Virus record (IMG/VR): IMGVR_UViG_3300025634_000006
Location: 1 to 33,989 of that record
Strand: one strand, 5' to 3'
DNA from: a virus
Length of the DNA: 33,989 nucleotides
The position numbers were made by a program, and so were the translations under genes. Under the pieces are notes generated by a model. The model was not told where the DNA came from. It searched no databases and worked only from the letters and a program-made list of their open reading frames with translations. Of this stretch, positions 12,951 through 19,875 are shown in pieces (position 1 is the stretch's first letter; each line of letters opens with the position of its first letter).

Positions 12951-13709
12951 TTATGCGTATTCAACTTTCAGTCCATTGTCATTGAGCAACTTGCAAATCC
13001 GCTCCATCTCTTCTTGGGTTGCAGTGATGTGCATCTTTCCGCTCAGCACGAAGGGCTTGTCAGCATTGTGGCTTGCTTGGATGCGATTTTCATTGCGGCC
13101 GTAAACCGCCAACTCAGGGTTCGCTTTCTTCCAGCTTTCAACGATGACATAATTCGTCTGGTAAGCGTTGTTGCGCTTTTCTTCAGCTTCAGACTTCACG
13201 ATTTTCTCAATCAACATACGAGCCATATCAGCAAAGCGATAGCCACCGTTCTTGCGATCTTGAAAGCGGGTTGTTCCAATCTCAAGATCAATCCCAATGC
13301 ATGGGCCAGTGCGCCACTTTGAGCCCGAGCTTGCGAAACGTTCGCGGTGATAGATGCTAGCAATATTGCCGTTGATTTTCAAAATCGTGGCTGATCTGAA
13401 TGAGTAGGTGTTCTCAATCAACTTTGTTTCAACTTCACAAGTGAAATCTTTTTTGTAGTTTGTCTTTGCTTGGTGAGTGATCTCAACAGCCAGATTTTTA
13501 TAAATGTTCGTCCACTTGTTGCCTAATGCTTCAGCCTTCACCTTGGTGGCTTCCTTCTCAGCTAACCACTTTGCCTTTTGGGCAGCGTCCTTAGCTTCAG
13601 CAGCATCCTTTTCCTGTTTGGCCAGCAGTTCGGCCTTTTGCGTTTCAAGAGCCTTGATTTGCTCATCGATGGCTGTTGGGGTTGCCACAGCTTCAATTTG
13701 ATTTGTCAT
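12951..13709 (-). CDS. coiled-coil protein headed by a structured leader
   Basis: The ATG at 13709 is used because an earlier ATG lies inside the SD hairpin of leader copy 2. The 252-residue protein has a long N-terminal coiled-coil (about residues 10-70, Lys/Glu/Ala heptads). A mixed alpha/beta domain (about 75-200) contains Ser-Phe-Arg-Ser-Ala-Thr-Ile-Leu-Lys-Ile and Trp-Arg-Thr-Gly-Pro-Cys-Ile-Gly-Ile. A C-terminal strand-helix part ends in Val-Glu-Tyr-Ala. It is the largest product of the leader-bearing region. No named family recognised. Confidence 0.65.
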   Translation of the reverse strand: MTNQIEAVATPTAIDEQIKALETQKAELLAKQEKDAAEAKDAAQKAKWLAEKEATKVKAEALGNKWTNIYKNLAVEITHQAKTNYKKDFTCEVETKLIENTYSFRSATILKINGNIASIYHRERFASSGSKWRTGPCIGIDLEIGTTRFQDRKNGGYRFADMARMLIEKIVKSEAEEKRNNAYQTNYVIVESWKKANPELAVYGRNENRIQASHNADKPFVLSGKMHITATQEEMERICKLLNDNGLKVEYA

Positions 13710-13712
13710 TTT

Positions 13713-13789
13713 CACCATCCAGTGTTTGAGTTTCTGATCTCGTCAGTCACCGCCTTACGGTGAGACGGGCCTGAGCCCGTTTCGATCTT
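13713..13789 (-). promoter_or_regulatory. four-hairpin leader element, copy 2 (before the 12951-13709 gene)
   Basis: Minus-strand RNA after the upstream TGA. AAGAUCGAA is followed by stem A ACGGGC-UCAG-GCCCGU (13765-13780), one C, stem B UCACCG-UAAGG-CGGUGA (13747-13763), stem C CUGA-CGAGA-UCAG (13734-13746), GAAAC and linker, then the D region CACUGGAUGGUG (13713-13724). Here D is less perfect (CAC/GUG) and the ribosome binding site is weaker, GGAU. The ATG follows three bases later. It fills the gap exactly. Confidence 0.85.
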
Positions 13790-14023
13790 TCAGACCAAAC
13801 CTTTTATCGCTGCCTCCAAGGTTGATTCTTGGCGAATGACGAGAGGAAGATCAAGTTCATTTTTCTGCTCAACGTCAGTCACAAACCATTGAACAGCTTC
13901 AAAGCGCGTATGCATTGGCCAGACTTTGTAGCGATTAAACTCACCGAAGGTTTTGGGCTGAGCAGCGCGACTTCCTGCAGCCAAAGGGTCGTTGGTGATG
14001 GTCTTTGGGAAAGTTAGCTTCAT
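13790..14023 (-). CDS. first gene of the leftward unit, headed by a structured leader
   Basis: The 77-residue protein starts at the ATG on 14023, three bases after leader copy 1. It has a basic N-terminal half (Pro-Lys-Thr, Arg-Tyr-Lys-Val-Trp), then Thr-Arg-Phe-Glu-Ala-Val-Gln-Trp-Phe-Val and an acidic stretch. As the promoter-proximal gene of the leftward unit it may act early in infection. No family recognised. Confidence 0.6.
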   Translation of the reverse strand: MKLTFPKTITNDPLAAGSRAAQPKTFGEFNRYKVWPMHTRFEAVQWFVTDVEQKNELDLPLVIRQESTLEAAIKGLV

Positions 14024-14026
14024 CTT

Positions 14027-14114
14027 CGCTCTCCAGCGTTAAAGTTTCTGATCATCGTCAGTTGCGGCCTCACCGCAAGACAGCGCAAGCAAAAGCTCAC
14101 GCAGTTTCGATCTT
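14027..14114 (-). promoter_or_regulatory. four-hairpin leader element, copy 1 (head of the leftward unit)
   Basis: Minus-strand RNA: AAGAUCGAA, then stem A (14080-14105) with core GCGUGAGC-UUUU-GCUUGCGC and an A-U/C-G extension across a U-U mismatch. Then one C, stem B UUGCGG-UGAGG-CCGCAA (14062-14078), stem C CUGA-CGAUGA-UCAG (14048-14061), GAAAC and linker, and stem D CGCU-GGAG-AGCG (14027-14038). Compared with copies 3 and 4, D has a compensatory change (A-U to G-C) that keeps the pair. The ATG follows after three bases. Confidence 0.85.
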
Positions 14115-14157
14115 GTTTTATTTTCACTCCCGGAAACCAGAGGCAGCGTGGGCGTTT

Positions 14158-14267
14158 GGAACCGCTTCACACTTAGGGGCTTCATCCGGCCTAGGTTCTT
14201 CTGCTTTCGCTCCTAGGCCTGCCCCACTCCCTACCGGAGAGGAGGTTCCTTATGCTTGGGGGAACCC
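14158..14267 (-). ncRNA. foldable GC-rich segment, possible structured 5' RNA of the leftward unit
   Basis: Nested complementarity: GGGGC (14176-14180) with GCCCC (14221-14225), and inside it GGCCTAGG (14188-14195) with CCTAGGCC (14212-14219). Read on the minus strand, the inner loop holds GC-GAAA-GC (14203-14210), a GNRA-type tetraloop, favouring a leftward transcript. GGTTCC (14244-14249) can pair with GGAACC at either 14261-14266 or 14158-14163, so two exclusive folds exist. It lies upstream of leader copy 1. Function and RNA class are unknown; a DNA site (origin or operator) is an alternative. Confidence 0.45.
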
Positions 14268-14506
14268 GACCCGCTTAATCAATAAACATGTTATGCGCCA
14301 TTTTTCAGGAAAAGAAAAGGTCTTTTATCACTTTCCACAAAATAATTTTACCCACAATTCATTGAGAAAACGGACATAAATGGCTCGCGGTTTTGACGAA
14401 AATCAGGAACTTTCGCTTTTCGCCACCCTTCCGCCTTGTTTTCAGGGCATAAAGAAAAGGTTGCAAAAACGGCATCATGCCTAAGCCAACTTGAAAGGAA
14501 GTAACT
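14268..14506. other. rest of the divergent control region, no gene seen
   Basis: About 240 AT-richer bases between the leftward unit and the rightward unit. Promoters for both directions should lie here, but I see no convincing -35/-10 pair. TTGACG near 14391 lacks a good -10 at 17 bases. A minus-strand TAACAT near 14290 has only a poor -35. Just before the rightward gene, GGCAT-C-ATGCC (near 14470-14480) can form a small hairpin, and AAGGAAG precedes ATG 14507. Confidence 0.5.
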
Positions 14507-15364
14507 ATGAATAAAAATGTTCCAGCTGTGCAAGCCGCTGTAGAAACTTTAACCCCCACAAAAAAACTAAAACAAGAAACTGTCGATCCATCGCTGCCTG
14601 TTGTCAGTGATGAGTTGGCGGAAATGCTCGGCGGTGTTGGCACTGGCCTTGAGCACGTTCGCGCAAAGGACGTTCTCATTCCACGCCTCACTATTCTGCA
14701 AGGGTTGTCGCCGCAAGTGAAACCTCAGCACGCACTCTATGATGAGAATGCACGTGTTGGGCAAATTTACGATGTTGCTTTGTCCCAAATCTTTAAAGAG
14801 GTTCACATCCTTCCATTGCACTTTGTTACGCAGTGGCTGGAATGGGCACCGCGTGCTTCAGGCAAAGGGCTTGTTGCCATTTACGAAGAACAGCCAGACC
14901 CATCGACATATACTGTCAATGAAAAAGGCAAGTGGATGAAGCCGAATGGAAACCAGATTATTGAGACTGCGCAATTCTTTTGCCTGAACCTCAGTGCTGG
15001 TGGCCGCCCTTGCTTCATTCCCTTCTCAAGCACCCAGCTGAAGAAATCTCGCAAGTGGCTCACCTATGCCACCAATGAGAAGGTTGTGAACAATGGAGTG
15101 GAAGTGACACCTCCACTCTTTTATCGTTCGTACGTCTTGTCAACTGTCCCTGAGTCGAACAATGAAGGTGATTGGATGGGATGGAAGATCACCCCTGACG
15201 TAACCATCGCTGATCTTGGAAACTTCACTGGTCGCCTCCGAGCAGTGAAGGACTTCCGTGAAAAGATTCTCAAGGGCGAAGTCAAGGCTGATCTCTCGAA
15301 CGTTGATGAAGATGCTGGCGACAGCCGTCAAGGTGCGCAAGCTGACACAGGGCAGAAAATGTAA
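14507..15364 (+). CDS. conserved phage protein, first of the rightward unit
   Basis: The 285-residue protein has a variable N-terminus. A conserved core follows around Asp-Val-Leu-Ile-Pro-Arg-Leu-Thr-Ile-Leu-Gln-Gly-Leu-Ser-Pro-Gln (about 55-70), then Gly-Gln-Ile-Tyr-Asp-Val and a Trp-Leu-Glu-Trp-Ala-Pro-Arg segment. I recognise this pattern from an uncharacterised family near replication and recombination genes in many phages. The C-terminus is acidic (Asn-Val-Asp-Glu-Asp-Ala-Gly-Asp), as in single-stranded-DNA-binding proteins, but that role is not established. AAGGAAG precedes the start, and the stop overlaps the next ATG. Confidence 0.7.
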   Translation: MNKNVPAVQAAVETLTPTKKLKQETVDPSLPVVSDELAEMLGGVGTGLEHVRAKDVLIPRLTILQGLSPQVKPQHALYDENARVGQIYDVALSQIFKEVHILPLHFVTQWLEWAPRASGKGLVAIYEEQPDPSTYTVNEKGKWMKPNGNQIIETAQFFCLNLSAGGRPCFIPFSSTQLKKSRKWLTYATNEKVVNNGVEVTPPLFYRSYVLSTVPESNNEGDWMGWKITPDVTIADLGNFTGRLRAVKDFREKILKGEVKADLSNVDEDAGDSRQGAQADTGQKM

Positions 15365-16005
15365 TGGAACAGGAAGCACTCGACGCTATCATGGGTGCGG
15401 CAGAGGGTGGGACAATTAGTCCTGCCCTCAAGCTCCAACTCGATAAAGTTGCCAAGCGTGTTGGCGATATCGACACAGAGATTGCTGCGCTTGAAGAAAA
15501 ATCAAAAACCCTTTCGAAGGAACGCCACAACATCACTTCGAAAGTTCTGCCAACCGTACTGAACCAGTGCGGCCTTCAATCATACGCCACTGACAATGGC
15601 CTTGAGGTTGAGCTGGACACTGTTGTGTCAGGTTCATTGCCTAAGGATGAAGCCAAGCGCAAGCTGGCCATCGCTAAGGTGAAAGAGTACGACGGCGAAG
15701 GCATCATCAAGATGGAAGTCTATGCTGAGTTCATGAAAGGTGAATCCTCGCAAGCTGAGAAGTGCCTCGCGGCAATTCAGAAGGCAGGGTTCAACCACGC
15801 CGTAATGATCGAAGGCATTCATCCGCAAACTCTCGCAGCTTTTGCGCGTGAGCGTTTGAAGAAGGGGAAGGAAGTTGACGGTGAAGCCATTGGCCTCTAC
15901 ATTCAGCAGGTCGCTAAGGTGAGCCCTGTTGAAGTGAAGATCAAGCCAAGCCACTCGAACCCACGGCCTCCCAAAGAGCCAAAAGCCAAGAAGGGAGACA
16001 AGTGA
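15364..16005 (+). CDS. conserved phage protein with coiled-coil and basic tail
   Basis: The 213-residue product starts at an ATG overlapping the previous stop (TAATGG). It has an N-terminal coiled-coil (about 18-55, Glu/Lys-rich). A domain follows with Val-Leu-Pro-Thr-Val-Leu-Asn-Gln-Cys-Gly-Leu, Ser-Gly-Ser-Leu-Pro-Lys-Asp-Glu and a helical segment, then a Lys/Pro tail. The order (helical pair, Leu-Pro, Gly-Leu, Ser-X-X-Pro-Lys-Asp) matches a family commonly next to the preceding gene in phages. A role in DNA replication or recombination is inferred from context only. Confidence 0.65.
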   Translation: MEQEALDAIMGAAEGGTISPALKLQLDKVAKRVGDIDTEIAALEEKSKTLSKERHNITSKVLPTVLNQCGLQSYATDNGLEVELDTVVSGSLPKDEAKRKLAIAKVKEYDGEGIIKMEVYAEFMKGESSQAEKCLAAIQKAGFNHAVMIEGIHPQTLAAFARERLKKGKEVDGEAIGLYIQQVAKVSPVEVKIKPSHSNPRPPKEPKAKKGDK

Positions 16006-16487
16006 TGTTTCAGAACCTTCAACTCCCATGGCCGAACATTGTTGACCTTTATGAAGCTGGCAAGGTTCGCCGCTGGCACACCATGCGTGCGGTCGATCCG
16101 CAGACCAACGCAGATCACAGTTGGGGTGTTGCCTTCTTGATCCTGTTGCAGTGGCCTGATGCTTCAGCGAACTTGATCAAGGCGGCTTTGTTCCATGATC
16201 TTGGCGAACGCTGGGCTGGGGACATTCCTGGGCCAGCAAAACTCGCCAATCATTCGCTGTCATTGGCTTCAAAGGCCTCTGAGAAATCCTACTTTGAGTC
16301 ACTCGGGTTCGAGATGCCTGAGTTAACTCAGGACGAGAAGACTAAGTTGACCATCGCTGATCGGCAGGAAGCTTGGATGCATCTCAATATGGGTGCTGCT
16401 TCAAAGGACATTGACAACGCAATGGCCAATTTGCAAAATGACGTCCAAGCGATCTTCGCCGCTCAGGAGATGGGAGGTCGCGCATGA
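16005..16487 (+). CDS. HD-domain phosphohydrolase (YfbR-like 5'-nucleotidase)
   Basis: ATG 16005 sits in a TGATG junction. The 160-residue protein has the HD ligands in order: His25 in Arg-Trp-His-Thr-Met, His64-Asp65 in Phe-His-Asp-Leu-Gly-Glu and Asp119 in Ile-Ala-Asp-Arg-Gln-Glu. Asp-His-Ser-Trp-Gly-Val-Ala at 37-43 and Gly-Asp-Ile-Pro at 72-75 match YfbR-type deoxynucleoside 5'-monophosphatases. It probably hydrolyses dNMPs, close to ThyX, and would adjust thymidylate pools. Substrate is inferred. Confidence 0.83.
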   Translation: MFQNLQLPWPNIVDLYEAGKVRRWHTMRAVDPQTNADHSWGVAFLILLQWPDASANLIKAALFHDLGERWAGDIPGPAKLANHSLSLASKASEKSYFESLGFEMPELTQDEKTKLTIADRQEAWMHLNMGAASKDIDNAMANLQNDVQAIFAAQEMGGRA

Positions 16488-17443
16488 CAACACACATCAT
16501 CGGTGCAGGAATGGCTGGCCTGCTGGCTGGCAATATGCTCAGGAACCAAGAGATAAAAATCTTTGAGGGTGCTGCTGCTCTGCCTAACAATCATGCTGCC
16601 TTGCTGCGGTTCAGAACGCGGGCAGTTTCTGATGTTACGGGCATCACCTTCAAGAAGGTGAATGTGATTAAAGACGTTCACACTGAGCACAAAACGCGGC
16701 TGGCCGCCATGGCCAGCTATTCAATGAAGGTCAATGGCAAGCCCTCGCTGCGCTCAATCAACAGTGCCTTTGGTGCGGAAGTTTCCGAACGCTACATTGC
16801 CCCACCAGACTTCATCAAGCGCATGAGCAACAGTCTTGAGAGTTCGATAGTTTTTGGCTATTCTATCGACCTGAACTTTATCAATTCTGTTCGTAAGCGT
16901 GGCGATCCAATCATATCCACCATGCCGATGGATGCTCTTGCCAATCTTCTTGGCTACAAAGGCTTCACCAAGTCGAAGTTTGAGAAGCGTGATGGGGCTG
17001 TGCTTAAGGTTGGGCTTCCGGTCGATTGGGAGTTCTATGCCACCCTATACTTGCCGGATGATAATTGCTTAGCATACCGCTCTTCAATCACTGGCAATGA
17101 AATGATAATTGAATTCCCAAAGGAGCTGGAGTCGGATTGTGATGAACGTAAACTCTATGAACTTGCTCAATCCTATCTTGACAATTTTGGGCTTGGTTCG
17201 CAAGACCTGCGTTGGGTTAAATACAAAAAGCAGCCCTATGCAAAAATTCAAAACATCGATGAGGCTGAACGGAAGGACTTTATTCTTTGGGCCTCAAAAG
17301 AATGGAACATATATTCACTTGGTCGTTTCGCCACGTGGCGTCCAGGACTGTTGCTTGACGACGTTGTGCACGATGTGCGTCTGATTCAAGCTATGATTGA
17401 AGGCGACAATTCAAAACACTATGAGGAGAAGAAAAATGGCTAA
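16484..17443 (+). CDS. FAD-dependent oxidoreductase-like protein, UDP-galactopyranose-mutase-like fold
   Basis: The 319-residue protein starts with a dinucleotide-binding beta-alpha-beta: Gly7-X-Gly9-X-X-Gly12 and Glu28 at the end of strand two, the FAD-binding pattern. The C-terminal end has Leu-Gly-Arg-Phe-Ala-Thr-Trp-Arg-Pro-Gly and Asp-Asp-Val-Val-His-Asp-Val, like the FAD-contacting segment of UDP-galactopyranose mutases and amine oxidases. It overlaps the flavin-dependent ThyX start. It may be a nucleotide- or base-modifying flavoenzyme, or a flavin/redox partner; the substrate cannot be read. Phages place UGM-like proteins here without known function. Confidence 0.75.
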   Translation: MTTHIIGAGMAGLLAGNMLRNQEIKIFEGAAALPNNHAALLRFRTRAVSDVTGITFKKVNVIKDVHTEHKTRLAAMASYSMKVNGKPSLRSINSAFGAEVSERYIAPPDFIKRMSNSLESSIVFGYSIDLNFINSVRKRGDPIISTMPMDALANLLGYKGFTKSKFEKRDGAVLKVGLPVDWEFYATLYLPDDNCLAYRSSITGNEMIIEFPKELESDCDERKLYELAQSYLDNFGLGSQDLRWVKYKKQPYAKIQNIDEAERKDFILWASKEWNIYSLGRFATWRPGLLLDDVVHDVRLIQAMIEGDNSKHYEEKKNG

Positions 17444-18164
17444 GGTCAAATTGATTGATTACACAGGCAAGGGCAATCCAGATGACTATCACGCCGCACG
17501 CATGTTGGTGTTTACCAAGGCTACACGAATGAGCCTTGAAAATGCTTGGGAAGGTATTCTGAAGATGGACTCAACAGCACTTCAAAATGAGTTGCTGTAC
17601 ATGGCCAGCACCATCCCCAGCTCATGGGAGTTTGCGGATTGCACATTCCTGATTACGCAAGTCAGCCGCTCAACATGCCAACAGATCACTCGCACTCGCA
17701 CTGGCTCTTACGCAATGCAATCCCAACGCGTGATTGATATGGGTGCGGCCACTTATGATGACAAAGGCAAAGCAGCAACAGTTGCAATGGAAGAAGGCAT
17801 CACCAACTACCGCAACCTTGTTGGGCAGGGCGTGCCGTTGGAGGATGCACGTGAAGTTCTGCCAATTGGCGTTCACTCTGCAATCGTCTGCAAGTACAAC
17901 TTCCGCAATCTTGTTGAGCTGTGCATGAAGCGCAACAGTCTAAGGGTTCAAGACCAATACCGAGACATCATTGAGAACATGCGCATGCAGGTGCTGAATG
18001 TTTGGCCTTGGGCTGAGCCATTCTTCGTTCCGAAGCAGAGCAAGGCAATCGCCTTGCTCGAAGAAGCAGCCACTGCCTTACGCAAGCTAGAGGGGCTTGA
18101 TGGGGCAATGTACAACGGCATCAGCGGCAAGCTTGCAAAAGCTGCTGACTTGATGAAGGTGTGA
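17436..18164 (+). CDS. thyX: flavin-dependent thymidylate synthase ThyX, variant motif
   Basis: The ATG at 17436 follows GAGGAG and overlaps the FAD gene by 8 bases. The 242-residue protein fits ThyX in size and in the signature region (residues 86-98): Arg86-Thr87-Arg88, then seven residues and Ser96-Gln97-Arg98. The canonical motif is Arg-His-Arg-X7-Ser; the histidine is replaced by Thr87, and a usual Asn by Ala93. ThyX makes dTMP from dUMP using methylenetetrahydrofolate, FAD and NADPH. The His change is seen in some phage/alphaproteobacterial-type sequences and need not be inactivating. The 3' end overlaps the HAD gene. Confidence 0.88.
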   Translation: MAKVKLIDYTGKGNPDDYHAARMLVFTKATRMSLENAWEGILKMDSTALQNELLYMASTIPSSWEFADCTFLITQVSRSTCQQITRTRTGSYAMQSQRVIDMGAATYDDKGKAATVAMEEGITNYRNLVGQGVPLEDAREVLPIGVHSAIVCKYNFRNLVELCMKRNSLRVQDQYRDIIENMRMQVLNVWPWAEPFFVPKQSKAIALLEEAATALRKLEGLDGAMYNGISGKLAKAADLMKV

Positions 18165-18604
18165 TGATGGTGGAAAAACCTTACGTCATTGTTGACCTTG
18201 ACGGCACATTGTGCAATGATGATCATCGCAAGCACCTCGCTGAAGCGAAGCAGTGGGACGAGTATCATTCGCTCTGTCACCTTGATAAACCCAACCCTGA
18301 CATGGTTGCGACCATCAAGGCTTTCTTCTTGGCAGAGCACCCTGTTCTGGCGGTCACTGGTCGCAATGAAAAGTGGCGCAAGATGACAGCAAATTGGCTG
18401 CACGACAATGGCCTCGGACATTGCATCGAACAAGTTTTCATGCGGCCGGACGATGATTACACCAAAGCTGGTGAGCTAAAGTTGAGACTCTTGAAGGAAA
18501 ATGCAATGGTAAACCCTAGCGAAGTGCTGGTGGCGTTCGATGACACTGAAAAGGTCATTGAAGTCTTCCGCAACGCTGGCATAAAAACGTATCAGGTGAA
18601 ATGA
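18164..18604 (+). CDS. HAD-family phosphatase (polynucleotide/nucleotide phosphatase-like)
   Basis: From ATG 18164 (TGATG junction; the next ATG, 18167, is also possible) the 146-residue product has motif I Asp-Leu-Asp-Gly-Thr at 11-15. It has motif II Thr-Gly-Arg-Asn-Glu in the middle, Lys-X-X-Leu and a C-terminal Phe-Asp-Asp-Thr (motif IV-like). This is the phosphatase domain layout seen in T4 polynucleotide kinase phosphatase and related phage proteins, without a kinase domain. It likely removes 3' or 5' phosphates from nucleotides or nucleic acids. Overlaps both neighbours. Confidence 0.8.
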   Translation: MMVEKPYVIVDLDGTLCNDDHRKHLAEAKQWDEYHSLCHLDKPNPDMVATIKAFFLAEHPVLAVTGRNEKWRKMTANWLHDNGLGHCIEQVFMRPDDDYTKAGELKLRLLKENAMVNPSEVLVAFDDTEKVIEVFRNAGIKTYQVK

Positions 18605-18915
18605 TGAGCAAGACAGTTGACCAACGCTTAACCGACCTAGGCAAGTTGTTCAAGCAACGCAATGCGCTGTATGGCGACAACTACAAGTTGTTCGGCAAGA
18701 TCATGGTGCTGATGTTCCAGAACAAGCCTGTGACACTTACCACAGAAGCTGACTTCAATCGCTTTGCACTTTACGTTCAAATTGTTGGCAAGGTGACTCG
18801 CTATGCCAATCAGTTTGCAAAAGGTGGCCACGAAGACAGCCTCGACGACAATTCCGTTTACTCTCAGATGCTGCAAGAAATTGATCAACTTATCAAAAAG
18901 GAAAAGCAGGGATGA
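18601..18915 (+). CDS. DUF1599/Nmad1-like small protein
   Basis: The 104-residue helical protein has Arg-Asn-Ala-Leu-Tyr-Gly-Asp-Asn-Tyr near the start, a Lys-Val-Thr-Arg-Tyr-Ala-Asn-Gln helix and Asp-Ser-Leu-Asp-Asp-Asn-Ser-Val-Tyr. This matches the Asn-X-X-Tyr-Gly-Asp ... Lys-X-X-Arg ... Asp-X-X-X-Asp layout of nucleotide-modification-associated DUF1599 and related phage proteins, which are all-alpha NTP-pyrophosphatase-like. A role in nucleotide metabolism fits the neighbouring genes. Confidence 0.58.
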   Translation: MMSKTVDQRLTDLGKLFKQRNALYGDNYKLFGKIMVLMFQNKPVTLTTEADFNRFALYVQIVGKVTRYANQFAKGGHEDSLDDNSVYSQMLQEIDQLIKKEKQG

Positions 18916-19157
18916 AATTCGAACCAACAAAGCACAAGGTGCTGATCCGCATTGGCGGCCTCTATCGCATTGCGCAAATCTACGAAATGGGTGGTCGCTT
19001 TTTCTTCCCGAATGGACGTGAGGAAAACTTTGTTGAGATGACTGATCACGGCGGTTCAACCTCACGCAAGGATATAACTTGGATGGACATTGAACCTGCT
19101 TCAGGATTTGCCGTCGATAAAACTGCTGGCAAATTCAAACTCGTGCAGGCTGCATAA
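18912..19157 (+). CDS. hypothetical 81-residue protein
   Basis: A mostly beta small protein with Val-Leu-Ile-Arg-Ile-Gly-Gly-Leu-Tyr-Arg-Ile and an acidic-basic middle (Glu-Met-Thr-Asp-His-Gly-Gly-Ser-Thr-Ser-Arg). It overlaps the preceding gene by 4 bases and meets the exonuclease gene at one base. No family recognised. Confidence 0.5.
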   Translation: MKFEPTKHKVLIRIGGLYRIAQIYEMGGRFFFPNGREENFVEMTDHGGSTSRKDITWMDIEPASGFAVDKTAGKFKLVQAA

Positions 19158-19687
19158 TGCGATACATTTTCTTCGACAATGAAACGGACGGGCTGATCGG
19201 TTCAACAGCCATCCGCCAAGAACGTTGGCCGCGCATCATCGAGTTCTACGGAGCACTTTACGATGAGGAGAATTTTGTTGAGGACTTAGGTGTTCTGATC
19301 AATCCAGGGCGCAAGATCAGTAAGGAGATAACTGACATAACGGGCATCACTAATGAGATGCTTGTTGATCAACCCATGCTGCCTGAGTTCGCCCCAAAGA
19401 TCAAAGCCCTCTTCGAGCAGGCGAACTTTGCTGTTGCACACAACTTGTCCTTTGACAAGACGGTTGTTGATCTTGACTTCTTACGGATGCGGCTTGACGC
19501 TGTTCAATGGCCTGCCCTAATCTGCACTGTTGAAGCCAGCGAGCATTACAAGATGCGGCGCTTGAAGCTGATTGAGCTGCATGAGTTCTTGTTTGATAAA
19601 CCGTTTGACGCTGCTCATAGAGCTAAGCCAGACGTTGACGCTATGGTGCGGTGCTTTTTTGAAATGAAACGTAGGGGTGACGTATGA
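19157..19687 (+). CDS. DnaQ-like DEDDh 3'-5' exonuclease (polymerase III epsilon type)
   Basis: The 176-residue protein has all DEDDh ligands: Asp7 and Glu9 in Phe-Asp-Asn-Glu-Thr-Asp-Gly, Asp100 in His-Asn-Leu-Ser-Phe-Asp-Lys (His95, Asp100), and His154 with Asp159 in His-Arg-Ala-Lys-Pro-Asp. Length matches a bare proofreading domain. It removes mismatched 3' ends and is expected to work with the split polymerase downstream, as epsilon works with alpha. The genes between are small and overlap, so the module is co-transcribed. Confidence 0.93.
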   Translation: MRYIFFDNETDGLIGSTAIRQERWPRIIEFYGALYDEENFVEDLGVLINPGRKISKEITDITGITNEMLVDQPMLPEFAPKIKALFEQANFAVAHNLSFDKTVVDLDFLRMRLDAVQWPALICTVEASEHYKMRRLKLIELHEFLFDKPFDAAHRAKPDVDAMVRCFFEMKRRGDV

Positions 19688-19875
19688 AGTCCGAAATCGT
19701 CGAAATTTCTGCTGTTATGGTTCACGAGACTGAGAAGGCTGTCTTGATTGATCACGGCGGAAAAGAAAAGTGCTGGTTGCCAAAATCAGCAATTGAATTT
19801 GAAAAGAGTACTGATGGCAAGACAATCACCATCAGCCTGAAACAAAGCCTCGCAGAAGAGAAAGGGATCATTTGA
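19684..19875 (+). CDS. small phage protein, possible SH3-like fold
   Basis: The 63-residue protein has Ala-Val-Met-Val-His-Glu-Thr-Glu-Lys-Ala-Val-Leu-Ile-Asp-His-Gly-Gly-Lys-Glu and Cys-Trp-Leu-Pro-Lys-Ser. It looks like an all-beta domain and resembles a family of small phage proteins with Thr-Glu-Lys-Ala and Trp-Leu/Ile-Pro-Lys. Function unknown. 4-base overlap with the exonuclease gene. Confidence 0.6.
   Translation: MKSEIVEISAVMVHETEKAVLIDHGGKEKCWLPKSAIEFEKSTDGKTITISLKQSLAEEKGII

Noticed and set aside
14391-14430. Sigma70 promoter with TTGACG
   Set aside because: No acceptable -10 at 16-18 bases downstream.
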